A DNA stretch of 64,000 bases from Chromatiales bacterium 21-64-14 (GCA_002255365.1 NCBI01000012.1:1-64000); one strand, 5' to 3'. Shown: positions 45,018 to 54,500, counted from the first letter of the stretch. Program-made: numbers and translations. The notes: generated from the sequence alone by a model not told the origin.

Positions 45018-46381
45018 CGATAGATGTGGCGATCATCGGGGCCGGAATCTCCGGGCTCAGCACCGCGCATTTTCTGGGCAAGGGCGGATGCAAACCCGTC
45101 GTGTTGGAACGGCGCACAGAGGCCGGCGGGACAATCCGCAGCGAGCACGCGGAGGGCTTCCTGATGGAAGCCGGCCCCAACAGTACCGCGGAGACCACCC
45201 CGGTGATCGAGGAACTCCTCGGGGACCTCGGGATCCGCGCGGAGAAACTGCCCGCCGCCGGGTTTGCCCGGCATCGCTACATCCTGCGCGGTGGGCGGCT
45301 CCACCCGCTGCCCACCGGCCCGGGCAGTTTCCTGACAACGCCATTGTGGAGCCGGCGGGCCAAGCTGCGGCTGCTGCTCGAACCCTTCGTGCGCCGCGCT
45401 GGCCACGAGGAGACGATCGCCGAGTTCGTGCGGCGCCGGTTGGGGCACGAGTTCCTGGACTATGCCGTGGACCCGTTCGTGGCGGGGATCTATGCCGGAA
45501 ATCCCCGGCGCTTGAGCGTGCGGGCCGCGTTTCCGAAGCTCGACGCCTTGGAACAGCGTTACGGTGGGTTGATCAAGGGAACGCTGATCGGCGCGCGCGC
45601 GCGCCGGAAGCAACCCACAGCATCGCGCGCATCGGCGCCGTTGTTTTCATTCCGCACAGGGATGGCGACTTTGCCGCGGACCTTGGCCGCATCCCTCGGC
45701 CCGGCGTTGCACCTAAATACCCGGGTACGGAGCGTGGCGCCGGCGGCGCGGGGCTTCAAGGTCGTTTCGGAACACGACGGCCAAATCGCCGAACAGCGCT
45801 ACGACGCGGTGGTGCTGTCGGTGCCGGCGTACGCCGCGGCGGAGCTGCTGCGGGACTGGATGCCGGAACTCGCCGGACGTCTGGAAGAGGTCAAATATCC
45901 GCCGGTGACGGTAGTGGCGCTGGGTTACCGGAGCTGCGATATCCGCATCGGTCTGGATGGTTTCGGGTTTCTGGTTCCGGAGATCGAGGGGCGCGGGATC
46001 CTCGGTACCATCTGGAATTCCAGCCTGTTTCCGGGTCGCGCGCCGCCGGGGTCCGCCATAGTGACAACTTTCATCGGTGGTGCCCGCCAGCCGGAGTGCG
46101 CGCTCCAACCCGACGAGGAGATCTTCAGGGTCGCTCATGAAGAGAATGCCGCACTGATGGGTATCGGCGCGGCACCGGTGTTCCGGCGTCTTGCCCGCTG
46201 GCGCAAGGCGATCCCACAGTACAATCTGGGTCACCTCGAACTGATCCAGGCCATCGCACAGGCTGAGCAGACCTTCCCCGGGCTGCGCCTGTGCAGCAAT
46301 TTCCGGGATGGCATCTCGGTGGCCGATTGCATCGCCAACGGCAAGCGGACCGCCGAGCGGCTGCTGAGGGCAGACTCCTAG
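45014..46381 (+). CDS. hemG: Protoporphyrinogen oxidase (HemY/PPOX type)
   Basis: 455-residue FAD-dependent oxidase that converts protoporphyrinogen IX to protoporphyrin IX in heme synthesis. The dinucleotide fold is IIGAGISGLSTAHFL; then come VLERRTEAGGTIRS, the PNST motif after EAGP, FVAGIYAGNP, the Gly-rich mid-domain and the C-terminal FAD contact NFRDGISVADCIANG. GTG 45014 overlaps the end of the preceding ORF by 4 nt. The oxygen-dependent type implies aerobic heme synthesis. Other heme genes are not nearby. Confidence 0.9.
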   Translation: MTIDVAIIGAGISGLSTAHFLGKGGCKPVVLERRTEAGGTIRSEHAEGFLMEAGPNSTAETTPVIEELLGDLGIRAEKLPAAGFARHRYILRGGRLHPLPTGPGSFLTTPLWSRRAKLRLLLEPFVRRAGHEETIAEFVRRRLGHEFLDYAVDPFVAGIYAGNPRRLSVRAAFPKLDALEQRYGGLIKGTLIGARARRKQPTASRASAPLFSFRTGMATLPRTLAASLGPALHLNTRVRSVAPAARGFKVVSEHDGQIAEQRYDAVVLSVPAYAAAELLRDWMPELAGRLEEVKYPPVTVVALGYRSCDIRIGLDGFGFLVPEIEGRGILGTIWNSSLFPGRAPPGSAIVTTFIGGARQPECALQPDEEIFRVAHEENAALMGIGAAPVFRRLARWRKAIPQYNLGHLELIQAIAQAEQTFPGLRLCSNFRDGISVADCIANGKRTAERLLRADS

Positions 46382-46486
46382 GCTGGATTTTCCGCTGGTA
46401 CGCGTCACAGAATGCCGAGGCGCATCGGGCACTACGTCGAAGCGCGGGTATGCTCCGCCATGATCTTTGTGAAGAGGGTATTTGCC

Positions 46487-46729
46487 ATGCGGCTGACCGT
46501 CTACGGGCGTTCCCATTGTCATCTCTGCGAGGAGATGCTTAGTGCGCTGCGGCCGTTCCAAGAGCGTTACGGATTCGCGTTGGAGGTCGTGGACATAGAC
46601 GGTGAGCCGCAGCTTGAGGCGCGGTACGGTGCCAAGGTCCCGGTTTTGGTCACCGCCGACCGCGAGCTATGCCACTACTTTCTGGATGAGACGATGCTCA
46701 TCCGTCATCTGGAAGCCGGCGATCCTTAA
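46487..46729 (+). CDS. Glutaredoxin-like protein (DUF836 type)
   Basis: 80-residue thioredoxin-fold protein. The redox motif is CHLC at residues 11-14 (GRSHCHLCEEM), followed by VVDIDGEPQLEARYGAKVPVLV with the cis-Pro. ATG 46487 follows GAGGG; an upstream ATG at 46460 is possible. This short glutaredoxin-like family (YfaE/DUF836-like) is common next to unrelated genes in gammaproteobacteria; the substrate is unknown. It is convergent with the next gene, 3 nt apart. Confidence 0.88.
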   Translation: MRLTVYGRSHCHLCEEMLSALRPFQERYGFALEVVDIDGEPQLEARYGAKVPVLVTADRELCHYFLDETMLIRHLEAGDP

Positions 46730-46732
46730 AAG

Positions 46733-47020
46733 CTAGCGGGGCGCGCGCCAGATCCCGAAGGCGTCCGGTCCCGGCGGTTGCGGCTGCGCCCGCTCTTCCG
46801 CGCTGCAGATGTCCTGCATGACGTGGCGCGAGAAGGCGGCCAATTGCTCCAGGACGTCCTCCTTGCCGGCCGCGGGCATGTCCAGTTTTCCCACCCGGTA
46901 ACCGATGATGGCGGCCAGGTACTGGATTGCTACCCCAGGCTCGCGGGCGTTGCTGTCGTGGGCCGCCAGGGTTTCCTGCACGGCGCTGATCAGCTGGTCG
47001 GAGAGTTGAAGTTGGCTCAT
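46733..47020 (-). CDS. Small conserved protein of unknown function
   Basis: 95-residue soluble protein. Mostly helical: LSDQLISAVQETLAAHD, a short GVAIQYLAAIIGYRVG segment, then KEDVLEQLAAFSRHVMQDI and a charged Pro-rich tail. ATG 47020 is selected because the longer frame upstream is unlike coding sequence. It is divergent from pepN, with which it shares a 163-nt promoter gap. I do not recognise a domain. Confidence 0.6.
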   Translation of the reverse strand: MSQLQLSDQLISAVQETLAAHDSNAREPGVAIQYLAAIIGYRVGKLDMPAAGKEDVLEQLAAFSRHVMQDICSAEERAQPQPPGPDAFGIWRAPR

Positions 47021-47183
47021 GGCGCGGTTCCACCGAGATTTGCAGGGCGCCATTGTACGCCAAGGAGGCCACGACCGCGACCGCCGCGGTCCCGCGCAGG
47101 CCGCAGCGGCGGGAACCGACGAGGTGTACAATCAGGAGTGCCTCGGGCCGTCGTTGCGGTCCGCATTTTTCGGGGATTGGACC

Positions 47184-49841
47184 ATGTCTGCAGTGACGCC
47201 CCTGCGCACCGCGCAAACCACCTACCTTAAAGACTACCGCCCGCCGGACTACCGGATCGAAACGGTAGACCTGCACTTCGAGTTGGGCGAAACCGAGACG
47301 CGTGTGCGTTCCCGGCTGCTTCTGGTCCGCGCGTACGACGCCACGCTTCCCGTCCGGCCCCTGGTGCTCGATGGCGAGGGCCTGGAACTGATTTCCGTGA
47401 CGGTCGACGGCCATCCCCTGGCTCCCCACGAGTATGCGCTGGACGCCGGATCCCTGGTCCTGCCCGGATTGCCGCCGCGGTGCACCGTGGAGATCGAGAC
47501 CCGGATCCACCCCCAGGAAAACACCACGCTGGAGGGCCTATATCAATCGGGCGGGAACTTCTGCACCCAGTGCGAGGCAGAAGGTTTTCGCAGGATCACC
47601 TACTTTTTGGACCGCCCCGATGTGATGGCACGCTATACCACGACCATCGTCGCTGACCGGACCCGGTACCCGGTGTTGCTCTCCAATGGCAACCGGGTGG
47701 CGCAGGAGGAACTGCCGGATGGCCGGCACTGGGTGCGTTGGGAGGATCCGTTTCCCAAGCCTTCCTATTTGTTCGCTCTGGTGGCGGGGGACCTGGCGTG
47801 GATCGAGGACCGGTTCGTGACTCGATCCGGGCGCAACGTGGAGTTGCGCCTCTACGTGCAGAGGCACAACCTGGACAAGACCCGTCACGCCATGGATTCG
47901 CTCAAGCAGGCGATGGAGTGGGACGAGAAGGCCTACGGCCGCGAGTACGACCTGGACCTGTTCATGATCGTGGCGGTGGACGACTTCAATATGGGTGCCA
48001 TGGAGAACAAGGGCCTCAACATCTTCAATTCCGCCTGCGTGCTGGCGCGGCCGGATACCGCCACCGATGGAGACTTCCAGGGCATCCTCGGGGTCGTGGG
48101 CCACGAATATTTCCACAACTGGTCGGGGAACCGGGTGACCTGCCGGGATTGGTTCCAACTCAGCCTGAAGGAAGGGTTCACGGTGTTTCGGGACCAGGAA
48201 TTCAGCGCCGACATGACTTCGCGCGGCGTCAAGCGAATACGGGACGTTAACGCGCTGCGTACCGCCCAGTTCCGCGAGGACGCCGGGCCCATGGCGCACC
48301 CGGTACGGCCCGATTCCTATCAGGAGATCAGTAATTTCTACACCGCCACGGTTTATCAAAAAGGGGCGGAGGTGGTGCGCATGGTCCACACCCTGGTAGG
48401 CGCGGAAGGTTTCCGCAAGGGGACCGATCTGTATTTCGACCGCCACGACGGCCAGGCGGTGACCACTGATGATTTCATCCGCGCGATGGAAGATGCAAAC
48501 GACGTGGACCTAAACCAGTTCAGGCGCTGGTACCAACAGGCTGGGACCCCGGAGTTGCATGTGCAGGGAGCGTACGACGCCAAAGCACAGACCTATGCCC
48601 TTAGCATCGCCCAGAGCTGCCCGCCGACTCCTGGACAGCCCCGCAAGGAGCCGTTCCATATCCCGCTGGCGATGGGTCTGCTGGGCCGCGATGGGCAGTC
48701 CTTGGCGCTGCAACTGGCGGGCGAGACGCGTGGCGTCGCGGGTACTCGGGTGTTGCATCTGCGCGGTCGTGAGGAGACCTACACGTTTACCGGCATCACC
48801 GAAGAGCCCGTGCCGTCGTTGTTGCGGGGATACTCAGCGCCGGTGAAGTTGCGCTTGACGCGCAGTCACGAAGAGCTGGCCTTCCTGATGGCCCATGACC
48901 CGGACGAATTCAATCGTTGGGATGCCGGGCAGGAACTGGCCGTGAAGGTGCTACTTGATCGGGTCCGGAATCGGCAGGCGGGGCGCGGCCTGGACACGGG
49001 AGGCGTGTTTATGGATGTCTGCGCCCATACCTTGACGAGTGCCGGGCTCGACCCGGCGTTTCGGGCCCAGGCGCTCACACTGCCGTCGGAAACCTACGTA
49101 GGCGAGTTCATGGACGTGATCGATCCGGATGCCATCCACGCGGCGCGCCGCTCGCTGCGGGTGGCCCTGGCCAGTCGGTTGCGGGGAGAACTGCTCCGCG
49201 TGTACCGGGAGAATGCCGACACTGGGCCGTATCGCACCGATGCCGTTTCGATGGGTCGGCGCAGCCTGCGCAACCTGTGCCTGGGTTACCTGATGGAGCG
49301 CGAGGATGACGAAGCGTTGGCGCTGTGCGTGGAGCAGTTTCGCGGCTCCGGCAACATGACCGATGTGTTGACTGCGTTGGCGAGTCTTGCCAGCTGCGAG
49401 CGCCCGGAGCGGGAAACGGCCCTCGCTGAATTCTATGCGCGTTGGAAGCACGACGCCCTGGTGGTGGACAAGTGGTTCGGGATACAGGCCACCGCGTCCC
49501 GCTCCGGGGTCCTGGGGGAGGTGAAGGCGCTGATCTGCCACCCGGCCTTCAACATCCGCAACCCCAATAAGGTACGGGCTTTGATCGGTGGCTTCTGTCA
49601 GGGTAACCCGGTGGGGTTCCATGCTCCCGATGGGAGCGGCTACGCCTTCCTGGGAGATCAAGTGCTGGCGCTGGATTCGCTGAACCCACAGATTGCGGCA
49701 CGGCTGGTGAGCGCCCTCAGCCGATGGCGGAAGTACGATGCGGCGCGGCAGGCCCTGATGCGGGCGCAGTTGGAACGGATCGTGGCCGCGCCGGGCCTGT
49801 CCCGCGATACCTACGAGATTGCCTCCAAGAGCCTTGCGTAA
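47184..49841 (+). CDS. pepN: Aminopeptidase N (M1 family)
   Basis: 885-residue zinc aminopeptidase of the E. coli PepN type. Zinc motif H307-E308-Y-F-H311 and Glu330 (HExxH-x18-E), exopeptidase motif GAMEN at 271-275, the N-terminal substrate-clamping domain and a C-terminal helical domain are all present and near normal length. ATG 47184 follows GGGGA. It trims N-terminal residues from peptides in the cytoplasm. It is a single-gene unit. Confidence 0.96.
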   Translation: MSAVTPLRTAQTTYLKDYRPPDYRIETVDLHFELGETETRVRSRLLLVRAYDATLPVRPLVLDGEGLELISVTVDGHPLAPHEYALDAGSLVLPGLPPRCTVEIETRIHPQENTTLEGLYQSGGNFCTQCEAEGFRRITYFLDRPDVMARYTTTIVADRTRYPVLLSNGNRVAQEELPDGRHWVRWEDPFPKPSYLFALVAGDLAWIEDRFVTRSGRNVELRLYVQRHNLDKTRHAMDSLKQAMEWDEKAYGREYDLDLFMIVAVDDFNMGAMENKGLNIFNSACVLARPDTATDGDFQGILGVVGHEYFHNWSGNRVTCRDWFQLSLKEGFTVFRDQEFSADMTSRGVKRIRDVNALRTAQFREDAGPMAHPVRPDSYQEISNFYTATVYQKGAEVVRMVHTLVGAEGFRKGTDLYFDRHDGQAVTTDDFIRAMEDANDVDLNQFRRWYQQAGTPELHVQGAYDAKAQTYALSIAQSCPPTPGQPRKEPFHIPLAMGLLGRDGQSLALQLAGETRGVAGTRVLHLRGREETYTFTGITEEPVPSLLRGYSAPVKLRLTRSHEELAFLMAHDPDEFNRWDAGQELAVKVLLDRVRNRQAGRGLDTGGVFMDVCAHTLTSAGLDPAFRAQALTLPSETYVGEFMDVIDPDAIHAARRSLRVALASRLRGELLRVYRENADTGPYRTDAVSMGRRSLRNLCLGYLMEREDDEALALCVEQFRGSGNMTDVLTALASLASCERPERETALAEFYARWKHDALVVDKWFGIQATASRSGVLGEVKALICHPAFNIRNPNKVRALIGGFCQGNPVGFHAPDGSGYAFLGDQVLALDSLNPQIAARLVSALSRWRKYDAARQALMRAQLERIVAAPGLSRDTYEIASKSLA

Positions 49842-50061
49842 CCCGGGCCAGCTAGCCGTGGCCCATTGGCCATCCCGGGTTGCACTACAAATCATATCCT
49901 AAAGAAGGCGCGCCGGAGTGAGGGAACTTCACCCACCCGTCGTGGCCCAACCCACTGAGAACTCATTGGACCGCCCGCCGTACGGTGGCTCCCTCACGAC
50001 GGGGGAGTGGATCGTCGCCATGCGCCGGACCCGATTCGCGATCAGGCTGGAGATTAGGATT

Positions 50062-50229
50062 ATGCAGATTGCAGCACTTTTAGTGGGGGTGTGGATGATA
50101 CTCGCCGGCGGGATCCTCTCCCTTGAAGACAGTTTCTCCACCCCGGAGATTTCCACCCTGGTGGTCGGCGCATTGCTGCTGTGGGTTGCCCACTTGGCGG
50201 CCAAGCGCGGGGAAGCCGCGTACCACTGA
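50062..50229 (+). CDS. Small two-helix membrane protein
   Basis: 55-residue protein: TM1 IAALLVGVWMILAGGILSL, an acidic turn (EDSFSTPEIS), TM2 TLVVGALLLWVAHLAA and a short basic tail. GGAGATTAGGA precedes ATG 50062; a longer frame from 49918 is not supported. I cannot assign a family. It is convergent with the cytochrome c gene, with a shared hairpin between. Confidence 0.7.
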   Translation: MQIAALLVGVWMILAGGILSLEDSFSTPEISTLVVGALLLWVAHLAAKRGEAAYH

Positions 50230-50329
50230 GTCCGCGTGTGCCGCGCCAGCCAGAGGGTCCCAGCCCGCCGGTGAACGCCAGGGTTGGCCGGGCGGGGTAT
50301 AAGACCCGATCCAGCGCATACCACCTATG

Positions 50330-50361
50330 CCGGTCGCCGCGCTGATGTGCGGCGACCGGCG
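50330..50361. terminator. Bidirectional hairpin between convergent genes
   Basis: GCCGGTCGCCGC (50330-50341) and GCGGCGACCGGC (50350-50361) are a perfect 12-bp inverted repeat with an 8-nt loop, between the small membrane protein and cytochrome c genes. No T-run. Confidence 0.6.
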
Positions 50362-50372
50362 CCCGGGCGCAC

Positions 50373-50837
50373 TTATTTCGGTTTCGCGCCCATGTGGATC
50401 GGCTCGCCGGTGGCAAGAGAATTCAGATAGCTGTCCAGCGCCACCATCTTGGAACTGTCGTAGTCCAGCGGCATGCCTCCGAGCCCACCTTGGATGCAGT
50501 GATTGACCTGCATGGTCATGGTGCGCACCTTGCCGGCCTTGCCGCTGTAGCGCGGAAAGATCGCCGCGGCATTCCGCAGACTGGGGATCCGCTTTCCGTT
50601 GGGTAGAATCCCCGCGCCTTTGCCGCCGTTCAGGTGGCAGCTCTGGCAGCTCCGGCCGTTGCTGCCCAGGGACGGTGCGGCGAAGAGCTTGGCGCCGTCG
50701 TGGATCGCCGCGCGCAACGCCGGCGCTTCGGGTCCAGCAAGGACCACGGAAGACGCCATCCCAAGCACCACCGAAATGCCTGCTGCAATACAACGACGCA
50801 GCATACGGCTACCGTTTAACTCATCCATTTTCGACAT
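50373..50837 (-). CDS. Periplasmic c-type cytochrome (monoheme)
   Basis: 154-residue cytochrome c. The signal peptide is IAAGISVVLGMASSVVLA; heme attachment is C64-x-x-C67-H68 (SCQSCHLNG). The likely axial Met lies in GGLGGMPLDY, and a second, unpaired Cys in VNHCIQGG is unusual. ATG 50837 follows AGGAGG. It resembles the small cytochromes that accept electrons from sulfite dehydrogenases or thiosulfate-oxidising enzymes. The SorA-like enzyme gene lies 320 nt upstream on the same strand, making it a candidate electron acceptor; this is inference. Confidence 0.88.
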   Translation of the reverse strand: MSKMDELNGSRMLRRCIAAGISVVLGMASSVVLAGPEAPALRAAIHDGAKLFAAPSLGSNGRSCQSCHLNGGKGAGILPNGKRIPSLRNAAAIFPRYSGKAGKVRTMTMQVNHCIQGGLGGMPLDYDSSKMVALDSYLNSLATGEPIHMGAKPK

Positions 50838-51157
50838 CGTTAACCTCCTGACGTGATAGTGGAACGCAAGATGGCGTGCTGCGGCTCACGATACTACAGG
50901 TGCCGCGCGGCTGGAAATGCGTTTGACGCCGGCGCGGTGTTGCGTAGCGCGGATAGTAGTGCCGGTGCCCTGACCGCCAGCCGTGCTACGTAGTTCAGTG
51001 CGCGACGCCAGGAGCCGATACCCAGGCCCCGGAGCCGCAGAACCGGTGGCGCCCGGTACCCTTGCAGGCTTTCCAAGGGGCCAAACCGCCGCGCGCATGC
51101 GCCGGTGGCTGATCCGCGCGGTGCCCGAACGCCCGATCCGCGATCTTGATAGAAGTT
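50838..51157. other. Intergenic, contains a MITE-like remnant
   Basis: 320 nt between cytochrome c and the SorA-like gene. Its right end, 51119-51160, is a degenerate copy of the 3' terminus of the MITE-like element at 3575. No further gene is supported. Confidence 0.5.
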
Positions 51158-51160
51158 CTA
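51119..51160. repeat. MITE-like terminus, degenerate copy
   Basis: 42 nt aligning without gaps to 3675-3716 at 34 of 42 positions, including the outer TTCTA end. The last three bases are the reverse complement of the TAG stop of the SorA-like gene, so the repeat end and gene end coincide. Confidence 0.6.
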
Positions 51161-52198
51161 AGCAGATAAATCCAGGACCAGTTGGTCGTATCCAGATGCG
51201 CCGTCCGGAAAGCTGTCCTGGTAACGGGCGATCTGTAGCGCTCCGGTGGTGTCGGTGGCGCGTACCCGCAGGCTATGGCGTCCGGGTACCGGCGTGTTCC
51301 ACACATAGCGCCACAGGGACCACACCCCGGGCTGGGTACCGGTCACCAGTTGGCAGGGGATCCAATTGGCGCCGTCGTCCAGGGATACCTCGACGCTGCG
51401 GATGCCGCGCCGGCCACCGAAGGCTACCCCCGTGAGTGCCAGCGGCTGTGTGGCTTTGGCGTGCCTGCGCGGGTCGAAGCGGGACATGGTTTTCACCGGG
51501 ACTTCCCCGGCCCAGCCGCGCTTTTCCCAGTATGAAGTGGTGGCGGATTCTTCCAGGAGGCGGATGCGCTTCAGCCAGCGGGGCTGCTTCATCCCGTAGA
51601 GGTCCGGCAGGATGGCACGCACCGGGAAGCCATGGCCGGGTGGTAACGGCGTGCCGTTCATCTGTAACGCGAGGAAGGCATAGTCGTCCAGCGCGCGTTC
51701 GATGGATACGCTGGAATAGAATCCGTCGAGTGCCTCGAACATCACGGACCGGGCGGTGCCGATCCCGCCCGGCGCCCGTGCCAGCATTTCTTTTAGCGGA
51801 ACCACGCGCCAGCGCGCGTTCCCGATGAGCGGCCCACCCACCGGGTTGCCGATGCATTCGAAGGTATAGAGCACGGTGTGGCGCGCCCGTGCGTTGAGGT
51901 CGTCGTAGCCGATATGTCCCGTCGCGCCGCTCCTGCCCTGCAGTTCCAGGGACCAGTGCTGGCCGATGTCCTGTAGCTGGAACGCCGGACGGTAGGCGGG
52001 ATCCACCGCGACTAGATAGAAGTCGTCGTTGGGGGTGATGAACGGGGTGTGTTTTTCCACGGTCGGTTTGAAGCCCAGCGCCCGGAATTCGTCGAAGCAT
52101 CCCGATAACAGCGCGAGCGCGGCGGAACCGCCCAAAACCTTGAGGAAGCCACGACGGGCGGTGAAACCCTGGACACCTTCTGCTCGGTGCTCCGGCAT
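51158..52198 (-). CDS. Tat-exported molybdopterin oxidoreductase lipoprotein, sulfite-oxidase family (SorA-like)
   Basis: 346-residue enzyme. The N terminus combines a Tat motif (TARRGFLK) with a lipobox (LLSGC, Cys34), predicting a lipid-anchored periplasmic protein. The molybdenum-binding domain carries the ligand Cys115 (YTFECIGNPVGG) and ends before a beta-sandwich dimerisation domain (EVSLDDGANW ... RHSLRVRATD). This architecture is that of sulfite oxidase/SorA, distinct from MsrP. Sulfite is the likeliest substrate but others are possible. ATG 52198 is chosen because GGAG precedes it and the Tat signal follows. A TetR gene lies 90 nt upstream and cytochrome c downstream. Confidence 0.85.
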   Translation of the reverse strand: MPEHRAEGVQGFTARRGFLKVLGGSAALALLSGCFDEFRALGFKPTVEKHTPFITPNDDFYLVAVDPAYRPAFQLQDIGQHWSLELQGRSGATGHIGYDDLNARARHTVLYTFECIGNPVGGPLIGNARWRVVPLKEMLARAPGGIGTARSVMFEALDGFYSSVSIERALDDYAFLALQMNGTPLPPGHGFPVRAILPDLYGMKQPRWLKRIRLLEESATTSYWEKRGWAGEVPVKTMSRFDPRRHAKATQPLALTGVAFGGRRGIRSVEVSLDDGANWIPCQLVTGTQPGVWSLWRYVWNTPVPGRHSLRVRATDTTGALQIARYQDSFPDGASGYDQLVLDLSA

Positions 52199-52288
52199 GG
52201 GCAGTCTCCGGTACGGATGGGCGGCCGCGGGGCCGCGCTGGGCCCATTGTTGCACCCCAGCGTTGGGATGGGTAGAAAGCGCGTTTGC

Positions 52289-52975
52289 TTAGCGGGGAGG
52301 CTGCGCTACGGCCCGCAGCCCGGCCCACAGGATCGCCAGTTCCTGGCGGAACAGATGTCCGATGCCTTTCGGGTTGGACGCACGCAGGGACAGCGGAACC
52401 CCGAAGAAGATCGCAAGCAGCGCGACCAGGGCGGTGGGGATCAGGGTGTTGGGCGGCAGTTCGCCGGAGCGCACCGCGTGTTCCAGTTGCGGTGTGATCA
52501 AGGCCTCCAGCCCCTTGGCGGGACGTTCGTCGAGTTCCTCCCGTTCCTCCCGTTCCGGGAGGGCGAGGCGACATTCAGCACGGGTCAACGGGGGCAGGGT
52601 CAGGCGTTCCCGGGTCCGGGCCTGCAGGGCGATGACTTCTCCCCAGGTCCCGGGGTGTTCCTGCATATGCCGGGCCGCGAAGTCGAACAGATCGTGGATG
52701 GCCGCGAGGCCGCTGTAGCCTGCCGCCCGGCCGTGCCACGTGGCCTCCAGGGCCCAGAGCTGGCCGAAGTAATGGAGCAGGTCGGTCTTGGAATGGAAAT
52801 AGTTGAAGAAGGTGGCTTCCGAAACCTGGGTCGCCTCACATAGTTCCCGCACCGAGAGCTGATCCAGCGGGCGCGCCTCGAGACGTTCCAGGGCGGCGTG
52901 GAGCAGTGCGAGTTTGGTCTGGGCATATTTGCGTTCCCGTAATGGGAGGTTGCCTACGGCCATGGGATTTAACAT
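52289..52975 (-). CDS. TetR-family transcriptional regulator
   Basis: 228-residue regulator. The N-terminal helix-turn-helix is LSVRELCEATQVSEATFFNYFHSKTDLL, a clear TetR signature; the C-terminal ligand domain is divergent, as usual. ATG 52975 or 52963 is the start; the conserved helix 1 begins soon after both. It is the first gene of a leftward group with the SorA-like enzyme and may control it, or the divergent Sel1 gene across a 279-nt gap. Confidence 0.88.
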   Translation of the reverse strand: MLNPMAVGNLPLRERKYAQTKLALLHAALERLEARPLDQLSVRELCEATQVSEATFFNYFHSKTDLLHYFGQLWALEATWHGRAAGYSGLAAIHDLFDFAARHMQEHPGTWGEVIALQARTRERLTLPPLTRAECRLALPEREEREELDERPAKGLEALITPQLEHAVRSGELPPNTLIPTALVALLAIFFGVPLSLRASNPKGIGHLFRQELAILWAGLRAVAQPPR

Positions 52976-53254
52976 CTCTTTCAGGTTTTGGGTTTCCAAC
53001 CCCTGATTCCGGGGCGGATGTCCGCGAGAGCGGCCGGCCCTCCCGCCTCTTGCCACCGGACCGGGGGATAGTTGGGGAGGGCCATAAAGTTGGGGTTAAG
53101 TATAGTTCGTCTTGGGCGCGGGGCGGAATCGCCGCAGTGGGCAGCCATTGGGAGCTCGGCGGCGTGCGCGGGTCGTGGCGTGCGCTGGCGGGGCGGGGCC
53201 TGGGTGTTGGTCGCGCCGCCTACCGGACCATTCCAATTCCGCTATGATGCGGAT

Positions 53255-54409
53255 ATGACCGTCCGCTGTATCGATGCCGTTCCCCGCCCGGCGTTGGGCC
53301 ACGCGCCGGCTGGGCCACCCGTGCGCGCCGTCCGGACCGGCGTGGAGCGCAGGGGTTGCAGTGCGTGGTCGGTGCTGGCAGCGGTTTGGTTTCTGGTGGT
53401 TGGTCCGATGGCCCGGGCCGGACTACCCGACCCTACTGCGGCCTACCGTGTTGGGCACCCTGCTACTGCGGTCCAGGCGTTGCGGCGGTCGGCAGCCGCC
53501 GGCGATGCGCGCGCCCAGGTATCGTTGGGGGTCCGATACGATTACGGACGGGGTGTGCCGCGCGACCCCGTCCGTGCCCTGCGCTGGTACCGGCGTGCCG
53601 CGGCCCAGGGCAACGTCATGGGCCAGTTTAATGTGGGATGGCACTACGAGCGGGGCCTGGGGGTCCGGCGCGACCCGGTGCTGGCGCGCTACTGGTACCG
53701 GAAGGCGGCCACGGGCGGCAGCGTGCAGGCCCAGGTGCTGCTGGGCGCGATCTACGATGAAGGTCGTGGCGTACCCCGGGATTACCGTGCGGGGCTCAAA
53801 TGGTATCGGATGGCGGCACGGCAGGACTCCGCCCTGGCGAAATTCAACGTGGCGTGGCACCTGGACCTGGGACTTGGGGTGCCCCGGAACCGCCACCAGG
53901 CCATGGAGTGGTATCACGAGGCGGCGCGCCAGGGGCTGGCACTGGCGCAGTTCACGCTTGCCCAGCACTATGATCAGGGCGCTGGCGTGGCTGCGGATCC
54001 CGCCGTGGCCGTGGTCTGGTACCGGCGCGCGGCGCAACGTGGTTTCACGCCAGCGCAGTTCAACTTGGCCTGGGACTATGAGCATGGACACGGCATGTCG
54101 CGCGATTACGGCCAAGCGGCCTATTGGTACCGCAAGGCGGCGGAGTCCGGGGATGTCCGCGCCCAGCTCAATCTGGGGCGGCTCTACTACCAGGGCCGCG
54201 GGGTGCCCAAGGATCTGGTTTTGGCACGGATGTGGGTTGGGCTTTCGGCCGCGGAGGGGAACGCCCATGCCACGCAGGCACGGGCGTTCCTGGACCGCCT
54301 CATGACCGAGCCGCAGGTGGCGCAAGCGCAGGCGCTGGCGCGGCGTTGGTTACCGCAGCGACCGGTGTCGGCAACCCGGTCCGCGACCCTCGCAACCCCG
54401 CTTCCCTGA
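53255..54409 (+). CDS. Exported Sel1-repeat protein
   Basis: 384 residues with seven Sel1-like repeats (LG..Y..G.GV..D...A..WYR.AA pattern) between about residues 72 and 340, forming an alpha-solenoid for protein binding. A hydrophobic segment SAWSVLAAVWFLVVGPMARA looks like a signal peptide preceded by a long tail, so GTG 53342 may be the real start; no ribosome binding site decides. Sel1 proteins in the periplasm often scaffold envelope or signalling complexes. Partner unknown. Confidence 0.85.
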   Translation: MTVRCIDAVPRPALGHAPAGPPVRAVRTGVERRGCSAWSVLAAVWFLVVGPMARAGLPDPTAAYRVGHPATAVQALRRSAAAGDARAQVSLGVRYDYGRGVPRDPVRALRWYRRAAAQGNVMGQFNVGWHYERGLGVRRDPVLARYWYRKAATGGSVQAQVLLGAIYDEGRGVPRDYRAGLKWYRMAARQDSALAKFNVAWHLDLGLGVPRNRHQAMEWYHEAARQGLALAQFTLAQHYDQGAGVAADPAVAVVWYRRAAQRGFTPAQFNLAWDYEHGHGMSRDYGQAAYWYRKAAESGDVRAQLNLGRLYYQGRGVPKDLVLARMWVGLSAAEGNAHATQARAFLDRLMTEPQVAQAQALARRWLPQRPVSATRSATLATPLP

Positions 54410-54500
54410 GGGTATCGCCGGAGTTTCCCGGTCCTGCCTTGCGCTTCCGCGCAGCCCTGCTAGCATGGGTTCCACGCAGGATCAGTCACGGGAGTCTGCA

